Shown here one piece after another: positions 30,867 to 38,043 of a stretch of DNA of 64,000 nucleotides. The notes beneath the pieces were generated by a model. That model was not told the DNA's origin and ran no database searches. It saw only the letters and a list, made by a program, of their open reading frames with translations. Origin of the DNA: Actinomycetospora succinea (lineage in GTDB: Bacteria > Actinomycetota > Actinomycetes > Mycobacteriales > Pseudonocardiaceae). The number at the start of each line of letters is the position of its first letter. Position 1 is the stretch's first letter. The stretch lies in the NCBI RefSeq assembly GCF_004363095.1, contig NZ_SNYO01000015.1, positions 1 through 64,000 of the forward strand. Direction: 5' to 3'. The position numbers and the translations under genes were made by a program.

Positions 30867-31232
30867 CTAGCTCCAGTCCAGCCCGCCGCGACGCCACACG
30901 TAGGCGTAGGCGAAGGCGACGGTCGCCACGAACAGCACGATCTCGACGAGGCCGAACAACCCGAGCGCGTCGATGTTCACCGCGAACGGGTAGAGGAAGA
31001 CCATCTCGATGTCGAAGAGGATGAACAGCATCGCGGTGAGGTAGTAGGCCACCGGGATGCGGCCGCCGCCGGCGATCGGCTGCGGCGACGGCTCGATGCC
31101 GCACTCGTAGGCGTCGAGCTTCGCGCGGTTGTAGCGGCGCGGCCCGATGAACGGTGCGGCCGTGACGGAGAACAGCCCGAACGCGGCCGCCAGCGCGAAC
31201 ATGACGATGAGCGGGACGTACAGGTCCAGCAT
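30867..31232 (-). CDS. nuoA: NADH-quinone oxidoreductase subunit A
   Basis: A 121-residue three-helix membrane subunit and first gene of the operon. '[20 protein letters not shown]' is the loop with the conserved Cys that senses the quinone site, and '[20 protein letters not shown]' the second helix with its conserved Asp and Glu. A very strong RBS (GGAGGAAGGAG) precedes the ATG. Confidence 0.97.
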   Translation of the reverse strand: MLDLYVPLIVMFALAAAFGLFSVTAAPFIGPRRYNRAKLDAYECGIEPSPQPIAGGGRIPVAYYLTAMLFILFDIEMVFLYPFAVNIDALGLFGLVEIVLFVATVAFAYAYVWRRGGLDWS

Positions 31233-31423
31233 CGTCGTCTCCTTCCTCCCCGGTGCTGCGCGTCGGGAGTGCGGGTGGTGGTGGTACCGGTGCCACGGCC
31301 CACGTGCGGGGCCGTGCGGTGGATCACGCTGGTCGGGCGGACGCCGACCCTAATGAGGACCATGCCGTGGTCCCGTGGTGAGGGCGGCCTAACCCGTGCC
31401 TGACCTGGTGCTCGGACGGCCCG
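31233..31423 (-). promoter_or_regulatory. nuo operon leader region
   Basis: A 191-base gap between the menJ stop and nuoA. On the minus strand, TAGGGT (complement of 31347-31352) fits an actinobacterial -10 element, but no convincing -35 stands 17-18 bases upstream. This would give a leader of about 105 bases. The RBS GGAGGAAGGAG lies directly before nuoA. I saw no Rex-like TTGTGA-N6-TCACAA site and no riboswitch. Confidence 0.3.
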
Positions 31424-32770
31424 TCACGCCGCCGTCGACTCCCCCTTCCGGCTCCTCGTCCCGTCGGGGGCGTCGCTCAGGGGCGGCACCATGCGCAGGG
31501 CCAGCTCGAGCACGCGGTCGCCCGCGTCCCCGTCCCGCCCGTCGGTGAGCCCGGCGAAGAGCTTGAGCGCCGCGCCCATCACCCGACGCCGCGGGAGCCC
31601 GAGGCGCAGGGCGTGGTGCATGAAGCGCGGCCGGCCGAGGGCGCCCGCCGCCCGGTTGCCGACGCGGTAGTAGCGGCCGAGCTCGTGCCGGACGGCCGTG
31701 GGGTAGGCGCCGAGGGCGCGCTCGCGAGCGGGGCCCTCGGGGCGGGACAGGGCCTGCACGACGCACTCGGCGGCGAGCGCGGCGGACTGCAGGGCGTACG
31801 CGATGCCCTCGCCGCTGAACGGGTTGACCATCCCGCCGGCGTCGCCGACGAGCACGAGCCCGTCGCGGTAGACCGGCGTGCGGCTCAGGCCCATCGGCAG
31901 CGCGGCGCCGCCGATCGGGCCGGCGGCGTTCTCCTCGCGCAGCCCCCACTGCTCGGGCAGGCCGTCGAGCCAGGAGCGCAGCATCGCGCGGTAGTCGCGC
32001 TTGTCGCTCTGCTGCGTGGCGAGGACGCCGAGGCCGACGTTCGCGGTGCCGTCGCCCATCCCGAAGATCCAGCCGTAGCCGCCGTGCAGGTCGGGGCCGA
32101 CGCCGGGGCCGTCGTGCAGGCCGAGGTGGGTCTCGAGGTAGTCGTCGTCGTGGCGCGGGCTCGTGTAGTAGCGGCGGACGGCGACGCCGAGCGGGCGGTC
32201 GTCGCGCTTGGCGATGCCCAGGCTCAGCGCGGTGCGCGCGCCGACGCCGTCGCAGGCGACGACGAGGGGGGCCCGGTAGGTCACCGGGGTGCGCTCGGGG
32301 CCGCGCCGGGCCTCGACGCCGGTGACCCGGCCGGTGCGCTCGTCGCGCGTCGCCCCGGCGACCGAGACGCCCTCCTCGACGCGGGCGCCGGCGGCGCGGG
32401 CGTGGTCGGCGAGCATCTGGTCGAAGTCACGGCGGGGGCGCACGAGGCCGTAGGCGGGGTAGTTCGCGAGCTCGGGCCAGTCGAGCTCGACGCTCGCGCC
32501 GCCGCCGACCACGCGCAGGCCGCGCTGGTGGCGCCAGCCGGCCTCCTCGCGGGTGTCGACGCCCAGGTCGACGAGCTGCTTCACCCCGCGCGGCGTGACC
32601 CCGTCGCCGCAGACCTTCTCCCGCGGGAACGTCGCCTTCTCGAGCACGAGGACGTCGAGTCCGGCGCGCGCCAGGTACGTCGCGACCGTGGAGCCTGCGG
32701 GACCGGCACCCACGACCACGACGTCGGCGTCGCTGTCGGGGCTGCGGCGCGCTCCGGTGGTGGCGGACAC
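31424..32770 (-). CDS. menJ: Menaquinone reductase-like (GGR family) flavoprotein
   Basis: Encodes 448 residues from the GTG at 32770, which has AAGGAG ten bases upstream; the frame is open ten codons further but without an RBS. The FAD Rossmann motif is 'VVVGAGPAGSTVATYLARAG', then 'KVCGDGVTPRGVKQL' and 'GDAGGMVNPFSGEGIAYAL'. These define the geranylgeranyl-reductase family. In mycobacteria the member next to menG and the polyprenyl synthase saturates one isoprene unit of menaquinone, and the same role is inferred here from context. A -10-like TACACT (complement of 32815-32820) precedes it. Confidence 0.88.
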   Translation of the reverse strand: MSATTGARRSPDSDADVVVVGAGPAGSTVATYLARAGLDVLVLEKATFPREKVCGDGVTPRGVKQLVDLGVDTREEAGWRHQRGLRVVGGGASVELDWPELANYPAYGLVRPRRDFDQMLADHARAAGARVEEGVSVAGATRDERTGRVTGVEARRGPERTPVTYRAPLVVACDGVGARTALSLGIAKRDDRPLGVAVRRYYTSPRHDDDYLETHLGLHDGPGVGPDLHGGYGWIFGMGDGTANVGLGVLATQQSDKRDYRAMLRSWLDGLPEQWGLREENAAGPIGGAALPMGLSRTPVYRDGLVLVGDAGGMVNPFSGEGIAYALQSAALAAECVVQALSRPEGPARERALGAYPTAVRHELGRYYRVGNRAAGALGRPRFMHHALRLGLPRRRVMGAALKLFAGLTDGRDGDAGDRVLELALRMVPPLSDAPDGTRSRKGESTAA

Positions 32771-32929
32771 GGCGACTGCGCTCCTTGTGAATCCGTTCAC
32801 TAGCGTCGCTCGGGAGTGTAGGGATCGCGTGGCGAGATCGCCCGCCGAGGGTGGTTTGGACTCGGTGACCAGCGGAGAAAGACCCAGCTCTTCCGAGCTC
32901 TCCTGGTCGCGCGAGTGCCCGGGTGTTGC

Positions 32930-33035
32930 AGCGTGGCGGCCACGCTGACGTTGGTCGTCAGGAAATCCGCCAGCTCGATCTGCTGATGATCGTGGCGGAA
33001 ATACTGACGTTGAACGTCAGCATGGCCGCCACGCT
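32930..33035. repeat. 106-bp composite inverted repeat
   Basis: Arms 32930-32972 and 32993-33035 (43 bases each) match at 36 positions in inverted orientation around a 20-base centre. Each arm contains smaller palindromes: GTGGCGGCCAC, CTGACGTTGGTCGTCAG on the left, and the perfect CTGACGTTGAACGTCAG on the right. The centre pairs through CGATC and GATCG. It fills the gap between menG and menJ. Because of the symmetry both strands read 'QRGGHADV', which I take as an artefact. Confidence 0.8.
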
Positions 33036-33060
33036 GACACACACCCCGTGCGTCGGCGCC

Positions 33061-33813
33061 CTAGGAGGGCTTGGTCGCGGTGTGGAGGGCGACGATGCCG
33101 CCGGTGAGGTCGCGCCAGGCGACGGAGCGCCAGCCCGCGGCGGCTATGCGGGCGGCGAGGGCGGCCTGGTCGGGCCAGGCGCGGATCGACTCGGCGAGGT
33201 AGACGTACGCGTCGGGGTTCGAGCTGACCGCCGTCGCGACGCGGGGCAGCGCGCGCATGAGGTAGTCGGTGTACAGCCGGCGGAACGGGCCCCAGGTCGG
33301 CCGGGAGAACTCGCAGACCGCGAGCGTGCCGCCGGGGCGGGTGACGCGGGCGAACTCGGCGAGGGCGGCGTCGACGTCGACGGTGTTGCGCAGGCCGAAC
33401 GAGATGACGACGGCGTCGACGGACGCGTCGGGGATCGGCAGGTGCAGCGCGTCGGCGGCCACGAAGGGCACCGCGTCCCCGACCCGCGCCCGGCCGGTGC
33501 GCAGCATGCCCAGCGAGAAGTCGGTGGCCAGGCAGCGCGCCCCGGTGCGGGCGAGCTCGACGGTGGAGACCCCGGTGCCCGCGGCGACGTCGAGCACCGT
33601 GTCGCCGGGGCCGACGGCGAGGGCCTCGCGGGTGGCCCGGCGCCAGCGGACGTCCTGGGCGAACGACAGCACGGTGTTGGTCAGGTCGTAGCGCGCCGCG
33701 ACCCCGTCGAACATGTGGGCCACGGCGGCCGGGTCGCGGTCGAGCTCGGCGCGGGTGCCCTGGGACGCGGAGCGCAGCGGAGCCGGACCTTTCGACCGCG
33801 AGCGGGCGCTCAC
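33061..33813 (-). CDS. menG: Demethylmenaquinone methyltransferase
   Basis: A 250-residue SAM-dependent methyltransferase of the MenG/UbiE family; it performs the last step of menaquinone synthesis. The UbiE signature '[20 protein letters not shown]' is near the N-terminus. The SAM site is '[17 protein letters not shown]', and '[20 protein letters not shown]' and '[14 protein letters not shown]' follow. GTG start in a GTGA overlap with the DUF3592 gene. With menD, menA and menJ it gives four menaquinone genes in the window; menF, menC, menE and menB are not here. Confidence 0.93.
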   Translation of the reverse strand: MSARSRSKGPAPLRSASQGTRAELDRDPAAVAHMFDGVAARYDLTNTVLSFAQDVRWRRATREALAVGPGDTVLDVAAGTGVSTVELARTGARCLATDFSLGMLRTGRARVGDAVPFVAADALHLPIPDASVDAVVISFGLRNTVDVDAALAEFARVTRPGGTLAVCEFSRPTWGPFRRLYTDYLMRALPRVATAVSSNPDAYVYLAESIRAWPDQAALAARIAAAGWRSVAWRDLTGGIVALHTATKPS

Positions 33814-34400
33814 CGCGGCGCCGCCCCGGCCATCTCGGGCTCGCCGTCCTCGCGCTCATCGGACGCCGCGACCTCGTTGCGCCAGCGCGCGGCGGCCAGC
33901 GCGGCCTCGCGGCGCCGCCGGCGCGCCCGCGCGAGCAACCAGGCCGACGGGCCCACGACGGCCCACAACGCGAGCAGGCCGAGCAGCACGGGCACGAGGC
34001 CCTCGGTCCAGGTGCGGCCGGCGACGCGGACGAGCTCGGGGTCGGTGCGGTCGTACTCGACCTCGACGAGCTGGCCCGGCTCGAGCCCGCGCGGGTAGAA
34101 CACGCCCTTCTCGGGGGTGAGCACCGCGCCCTCGACGGTGGTGAAGCGGACGTAGACGTGGGGCCGCGACCCGCCCTCGAGCACCTCGGCGACGGCGGCG
34201 CCCTGCGCGGCGTCGATGTGGGCGTCGTTGCGCGCGGCGCCGACGAGCACGAGCCCGAGCAGCACGCTGACCACGACACCGGCGACCACGACGATCTCCG
34301 GCGCGCGGCGGCCCGCCGGGCGGATCAGGTCGAGCGCCTCGGCGAGGAAGGGCGCGACGCGCGCGCGGGTGCGCCGCACGAGCTCGCGCCACCAGGTCAC
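33810..34400 (-). CDS. DUF3592-type membrane protein
   Basis: About 196 residues from the GTG at 34400, 23 bases after mnhG; a more upstream start would overlap mnhG. One membrane helix at about 38-58 ('[20 protein letters not shown]') and a second at about 130-155 flank an extracytoplasmic region. That region includes '[20 protein letters not shown]', the typical DUF3592 stretch. Function unknown. A transmembrane protein in the equivalent place between menD and menG also occurs in mycobacteria, which hints at a link to menaquinone or envelope. Confidence 0.7.
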   Translation of the reverse strand: MTWWRELVRRTRARVAPFLAEALDLIRPAGRRAPEIVVVAGVVVSVLLGLVLVGAARNDAHIDAAQGAAVAEVLEGGSRPHVYVRFTTVEGAVLTPEKGVFYPRGLEPGQLVEVEYDRTDPELVRVAGRTWTEGLVPVLLGLLALWAVVGPSAWLLARARRRRREAALAAARWRNEVAASDEREDGEPEMAGAAPR

Positions 34401-34423
34401 CGCACCGATTCTAGGGAGGCGCC

Positions 34424-34879
34424 TCACGACCCCTCCGTCCACCCGCCCCGCGGCGCCGGGACGTCCGGGTCCTCCACGTCGGGCTCGTCGGGCTCGGGGC
34501 GGTCGGGGCCGGGGTCGGCGCCGTCCCGGGTGTCCACGAGCTCGTCGACGTAGAGCAGGTCGCGGCGCACCCCGTCACCGCGGTGGGCGAGGCGGCCGAC
34601 GACGTGCGCGGTCACCGGCGCCGTCACGAGCTGGAACGCCCCGACCAGCACGAGCATCCAGACGTCGACGCTGGTCCGCAGGTGCAGCGCACCCCCGATG
34701 ACCACGAGCAGCAGCCCGACGACCTGCGGCTTCGTCGCCGCGTGCATGCGGCTCAGCACGTCGGGCAGGGAGAGCAGGCCGATCGAGGCGACGAGGGTCA
34801 GCAGCACCCCGGCGACGATCGCGACCGTGCCGATCGCGTCGAGCGTGACGGCCAGCCCCTCGCGGCTGCCGGGGCTCAC
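34424..34879 (-). CDS. mnhG: Mrp antiporter subunit G
   Basis: A 151-residue MnhG/PhaG subunit with three membrane helices in the first 100 residues. 'LLTLVASIGLLSLPDVLSRM' and 'HAATKPQVVGLLLVVIGGAL' are diagnostic. The last 45 residues are an acidic Asp/Glu/Pro-rich tail not found in shorter homologues. Part of the cation/proton antiporter; GTGA overlap with mnhF. Confidence 0.92.
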   Translation of the reverse strand: MSPGSREGLAVTLDAIGTVAIVAGVLLTLVASIGLLSLPDVLSRMHAATKPQVVGLLLVVIGGALHLRTSVDVWMLVLVGAFQLVTAPVTAHVVGRLAHRGDGVRRDLLYVDELVDTRDGADPGPDRPEPDEPDVEDPDVPAPRGGWTEGS

Positions 34880-35160
34880 CGGTCGGTCCCCCGGCGCACG
34901 AAGCGCGCGACGGTGGTCGACCCGAGGAACCCGACCAGGCTGATCGCCACCACCACCGGGACCAGCGCGGAGTCACCGGTCAGCGCGGCGTAGGCGACGA
35001 GCCCGCAGAGGAACTCGGCGACGAGGACGTCGAGCGCGACGAGCCGGTCGAGCCCCGTGGGACCACGCAGCAGGCGCACGACGACGAGCACCGCCGAGAT
35101 CCCCAGCAGGACGAGCGAGACGACGAGCACGGCGTCGAGCAGGGCGGGCAGTGTGCTCAC
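34876..35160 (-). CDS. mnhF: Mrp antiporter subunit F
   Basis: A 94-residue, three-helix MnhF/PhaF subunit. 'VVRLLRGPTGLDRLVALDVL' is the family signature, and length is normal. GTG start overlapping the mnhE stop by four bases. Confidence 0.92.
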   Translation of the reverse strand: MSTLPALLDAVLVVSLVLLGISAVLVVVRLLRGPTGLDRLVALDVLVAEFLCGLVAYAALTGDSALVPVVVAISLVGFLGSTTVARFVRRGTDR

Positions 35161-35735
35161 GGGATCTCCTCGGACGGGGCGCCGGCGGCCTGGGGGCGGC
35201 CCAGCGCCTCGACCAGGTCGGCCTCCAGGCGCGCGACCTGCGCCCGGAACGCGGCCACCGCCTCGGCGTCGTCGGCCCCCAGGACGTGCGCGTAGAGCGT
35301 GCGCTCCTCCGGGCGGGCCTCGATGACCAGGCTGCCGGGCACCAGCGAGAGGATCTCGACCGCCATCGCCATGACGAACTCCGACGAGGACTCGAGGCGG
35401 ACCGCGACCACCGAGCTGCGGATCGGCCGGCCGGGGCGCAGGGCCTCCAGCGATTGCCACGCCACCTGCAGGCTGGACACGACGAGGTCGGCGACGAAGC
35501 GACGCAGCGTGCGCAGTGCCGGGCCGGGACGCAGCCAGCTCCGTCCCGGCGCCGGCGGCAGCGGGAAGACCACCAGCACCACGAGCGCCACGACGAGCCC
35601 CCCGAGCACGTTGGCCCAGGAGAACGTCCCCCACAGCAGCACCCACACCAGCACGAGCCAGACGACGGGCACGGCGCGGCGCAGCAGGCCCGTGGTGTCG
35701 GGCGGGGTCGGGCCGTTCCCCCTCCCCCCGCTCAC
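35157..35735 (-). CDS. mnhE: Mrp antiporter subunit E
   Basis: A 192-residue MnhE/PhaE subunit with two N-terminal helices (about 20-60, 'LVLVWVLLWGTFSWANVLGG') followed by a cytoplasmic domain. That domain includes 'SLVPGSLVIEARPEERTLYA' and 'HVLGADDAEAV', as in the family. Overlaps at both ends. Confidence 0.92.
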   Translation of the reverse strand: MSGGRGNGPTPPDTTGLLRRAVPVVWLVLVWVLLWGTFSWANVLGGLVVALVVLVVFPLPPAPGRSWLRPGPALRTLRRFVADLVVSSLQVAWQSLEALRPGRPIRSSVVAVRLESSSEFVMAMAVEILSLVPGSLVIEARPEERTLYAHVLGADDAEAVAAFRAQVARLEADLVEALGRPQAAGAPSEEIP

Positions 35736-37570
35736 CGCGCCACCCGGTCGTCGACGGTCTGCGCGAACACGGCCGAGATGTAGGGGGAGCGGGCGACGAG
35801 GTCGTCGGCGGCCTGGTCGGCGACCGCGTAGAGCGGGCCGGCGACCACGGTGAGGGAGAGCCCGAGGGCGACGAGCGCGCCGGTGGCGCCCGCCATGACC
35901 TTGGGCAGCCGGCTCGACACCCGGTCGCCGGGGGCGCCGAGGAGCCGCCCGGAGAGGGCCGGCGTGCCGTCCGCCGGGGCCAGGCGTGCGACCGGCCAGT
36001 CGACCTCGGCGCCGATGTTGGCCTCCTGGCGCGCGATCGTGCGCGCCGTGCCGGGGCGGACACCGGTGAGCACGCCGGTCCGCGGCGACGGGGCGCCGGG
36101 CAGGCCGCCGTCGCCCGAGGGCCGGGCGGCGTCACCGTCCCCGGCGGCCTCCTCGTCGTCGCTGTCCTCGTCGCCGTACTCGTCCTCGCTCTCGGCGGTC
36201 TCGTCGGGCGCGTCCGGGACCGGGATCTGGTCGGCCGGGCGCCAGAACGCCAGCACCCAGACCTTGGTCACCGCGTAGAGCGTCAGCAGGCTCGTCAGCA
36301 CCGCCACGACCACGACGACCCACGCGAGCGCGGAGCCGTCGACGACGCCGGCCTGCACCAGCCCGAGCTTGCCCACGAAGCCCGACAGCGGCGGGATGCC
36401 GCCGAGGTTGATCGCCGGGATGAACCACAGCACGGCGAGCACGGGCGACGCCTTCATCAACCCACCGAGGCGCGTCACCGACGTCGAGCCGCCGACCCCC
36501 TCGATGAGACCCACCACGCAGAACAGCGTGGCCTGCACGGTGATGTGGTGGACGACGTAGAACACCGCACCGGCCACGCCGAGCGGGGTCGCGAGCGCGA
36601 TCCCGAAGATCATGTAGCCGATGTGGCTGACCAGCGTGAACGACAGGATCCGCTTGATGTCGGCCTGCGCGATCGCGCCGAGTGCGCCGACCAGCATCGT
36701 CAGCCCGGCGGCGACGAGCAGGATCGTCTGCGTGACCTCCGAGTCCGGGAAGATCAGCGTCTCGGTGCGGATGATCGAGTAGACGCCGACCTTGGTGAGC
36801 AGGCCGGCGAACACCGCGGTGACCGGGGCGGCGGCGGTCGGGTAGCTGTCGGGCAGCCAGGCCGAGAGCGGGAACACCGCGGCCTTGATGCCGAACGCGG
36901 TCAGCAGCACGAGGTGGATCGCGAGCGCCGTGCCCGGGGGCACCTGCTCCATGCGCAGCGAGATCTGCGCGAGGTTCAGCGTGCCGACCGCGGCGTAGAC
37001 CAGCGCGATGCCGACGAGGAAGACCAGCGAGGACACCACGTTGACGACGACGTAGGTGATGCCCGCGCGCACCCGCGAGCGGCTCCCGCCCAGGGTCAGC
37101 AGCACGTAGCTCGCCATGAGCAGGACCTCGAACCCCACGTAGAGGTTGAACAGGTCCCCGGAGAGGAACGCGTTGGCGACGCCCGCGGCGAGCACCAGGT
37201 AGGTGGGGTGGAAGATCGTGATCGGCGTCGTCTCGTCGCGGTCGTAGACGCCCTGGCCGATCGCGTAGACGAGCACGGCGAGCGTCACCGTCATCGACGT
37301 GAGCAGCATCAGCGCCGAGAGCGGGTCGACCACGAGCGTGATGCCCAGCGGCACCGGCCACGACCCGACCGTCACGACGATCGGGCCGTTCTGCACGGCC
37401 GCGACGAGCAGCAGCGCGGCGATGACCACCACGACCGTGAGGACGACGACCGAGAGCGCGCGCTGCAGCGTCGGGCGCCGCGAGAGCACCAGCGTCGCGC
37501 CCGCGCCGAGCAGCGGCAGCAGCACCGGCAGCGGGATGATCGTGGCGAGCAGGCTGGACCCGGGGTTCAC
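35732..37570 (-). CDS. mnhD: Mrp antiporter subunit D
   Basis: A 612-residue NuoM/N-related antiporter subunit. 'LYVGFEVLLMASYVLLTLGG' carries the conserved Glu, and 'AAVFPLSAWLPDSYPTAAAP' and 'ADIKRILSFTLVSHIGYMIF' the channel lysines. It is longer than usual: residues about 445-550 are a polar insert that starts with an Asp/Glu-rich run ('ESEDEYGDEDSDDEEAA') before the final helix. The insert is probably cytoplasmic. GTG start in a GTGA overlap with mnhC. Confidence 0.93.
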   Translation of the reverse strand: MNPGSSLLATIIPLPVLLPLLGAGATLVLSRRPTLQRALSVVVLTVVVVIAALLLVAAVQNGPIVVTVGSWPVPLGITLVVDPLSALMLLTSMTVTLAVLVYAIGQGVYDRDETTPITIFHPTYLVLAAGVANAFLSGDLFNLYVGFEVLLMASYVLLTLGGSRSRVRAGITYVVVNVVSSLVFLVGIALVYAAVGTLNLAQISLRMEQVPPGTALAIHLVLLTAFGIKAAVFPLSAWLPDSYPTAAAPVTAVFAGLLTKVGVYSIIRTETLIFPDSEVTQTILLVAAGLTMLVGALGAIAQADIKRILSFTLVSHIGYMIFGIALATPLGVAGAVFYVVHHITVQATLFCVVGLIEGVGGSTSVTRLGGLMKASPVLAVLWFIPAINLGGIPPLSGFVGKLGLVQAGVVDGSALAWVVVVVAVLTSLLTLYAVTKVWVLAFWRPADQIPVPDAPDETAESEDEYGDEDSDDEEAAGDGDAARPSGDGGLPGAPSPRTGVLTGVRPGTARTIARQEANIGAEVDWPVARLAPADGTPALSGRLLGAPGDRVSSRLPKVMAGATGALVALGLSLTVVAGPLYAVADQAADDLVARSPYISAVFAQTVDDRVAR

Positions 37571-38043
37571 CGCGCGGCCTCCCCGCCGGCGCTCGCGGGC
37601 TCCAGCTCGGACTCGTCGTCGTCGGTGTCCGAGGCGTTCTCGCACCCGGTGGTGTCGAGCTCCTCCTCGTCCTCCTGCTCCCCGCGCGCGAGGCGCCGGC
37701 GCACCGAACGGTCCTCGACGTCCTCGGTGAGGTCGTCCTCGCGCTCGAGGGTCCAGGTGCGGTGGATGAGGGCGAGCAGGAACGCCGTGACGCCGAGGGT
37801 GATGACGATGGCCGTGAGCACCAGGGCCTGGACCAGGGCGTCGCTCATCTCCGCGTCCGGCGCCGTGCCGACCAGCGGCGGGGCGCCCGCGCGGCCGCCG
37901 GCGACGATGACCAGCACGTTGGTGCCGTTGCCGAGCACGAGGATGCCCAGCAGCACGCGGGTCAGGCTGCGCTCGAGGATCAGGTAGACGCCCGCGGCGT
38001 AGAGCACCCCGATGAGGGCGAGCAGCACGATCGGCGAGGTCAC
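37567..38043 (-). CDS. mnhC: Mrp antiporter subunit C
   Basis: A 158-residue NuoK-like subunit. The three helices fill residues 1-95, with 'LGILVLGNGTNVLVIVAGG' and 'ALVLTAIVITLGVTAFLLAL'. The remaining 60 residues are an acidic cytoplasmic tail ('EQEDEEELDTTGCENASDTD') absent from minimal MnhC. The acidic tails on C, D and G are a shared feature of this operon. GTG start overlapping the mnhA stop. Confidence 0.92.
   Translation of the reverse strand: MTSPIVLLALIGVLYAAGVYLILERSLTRVLLGILVLGNGTNVLVIVAGGRAGAPPLVGTAPDAEMSDALVQALVLTAIVITLGVTAFLLALIHRTWTLEREDDLTEDVEDRSVRRRLARGEQEDEEELDTTGCENASDTDDDESELEPASAGGEAAR

Noticed and set aside
31233-31423. Rex or other redox-regulator operator before nuoA
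   Set aside because: No TTGTGA-type inverted repeat was found on either strand.
32800-33060. Short frames on both strands reading 'QRGGHADV'
   Set aside because: The two frames are mirror products of the inverted repeat; no RBS or domain.
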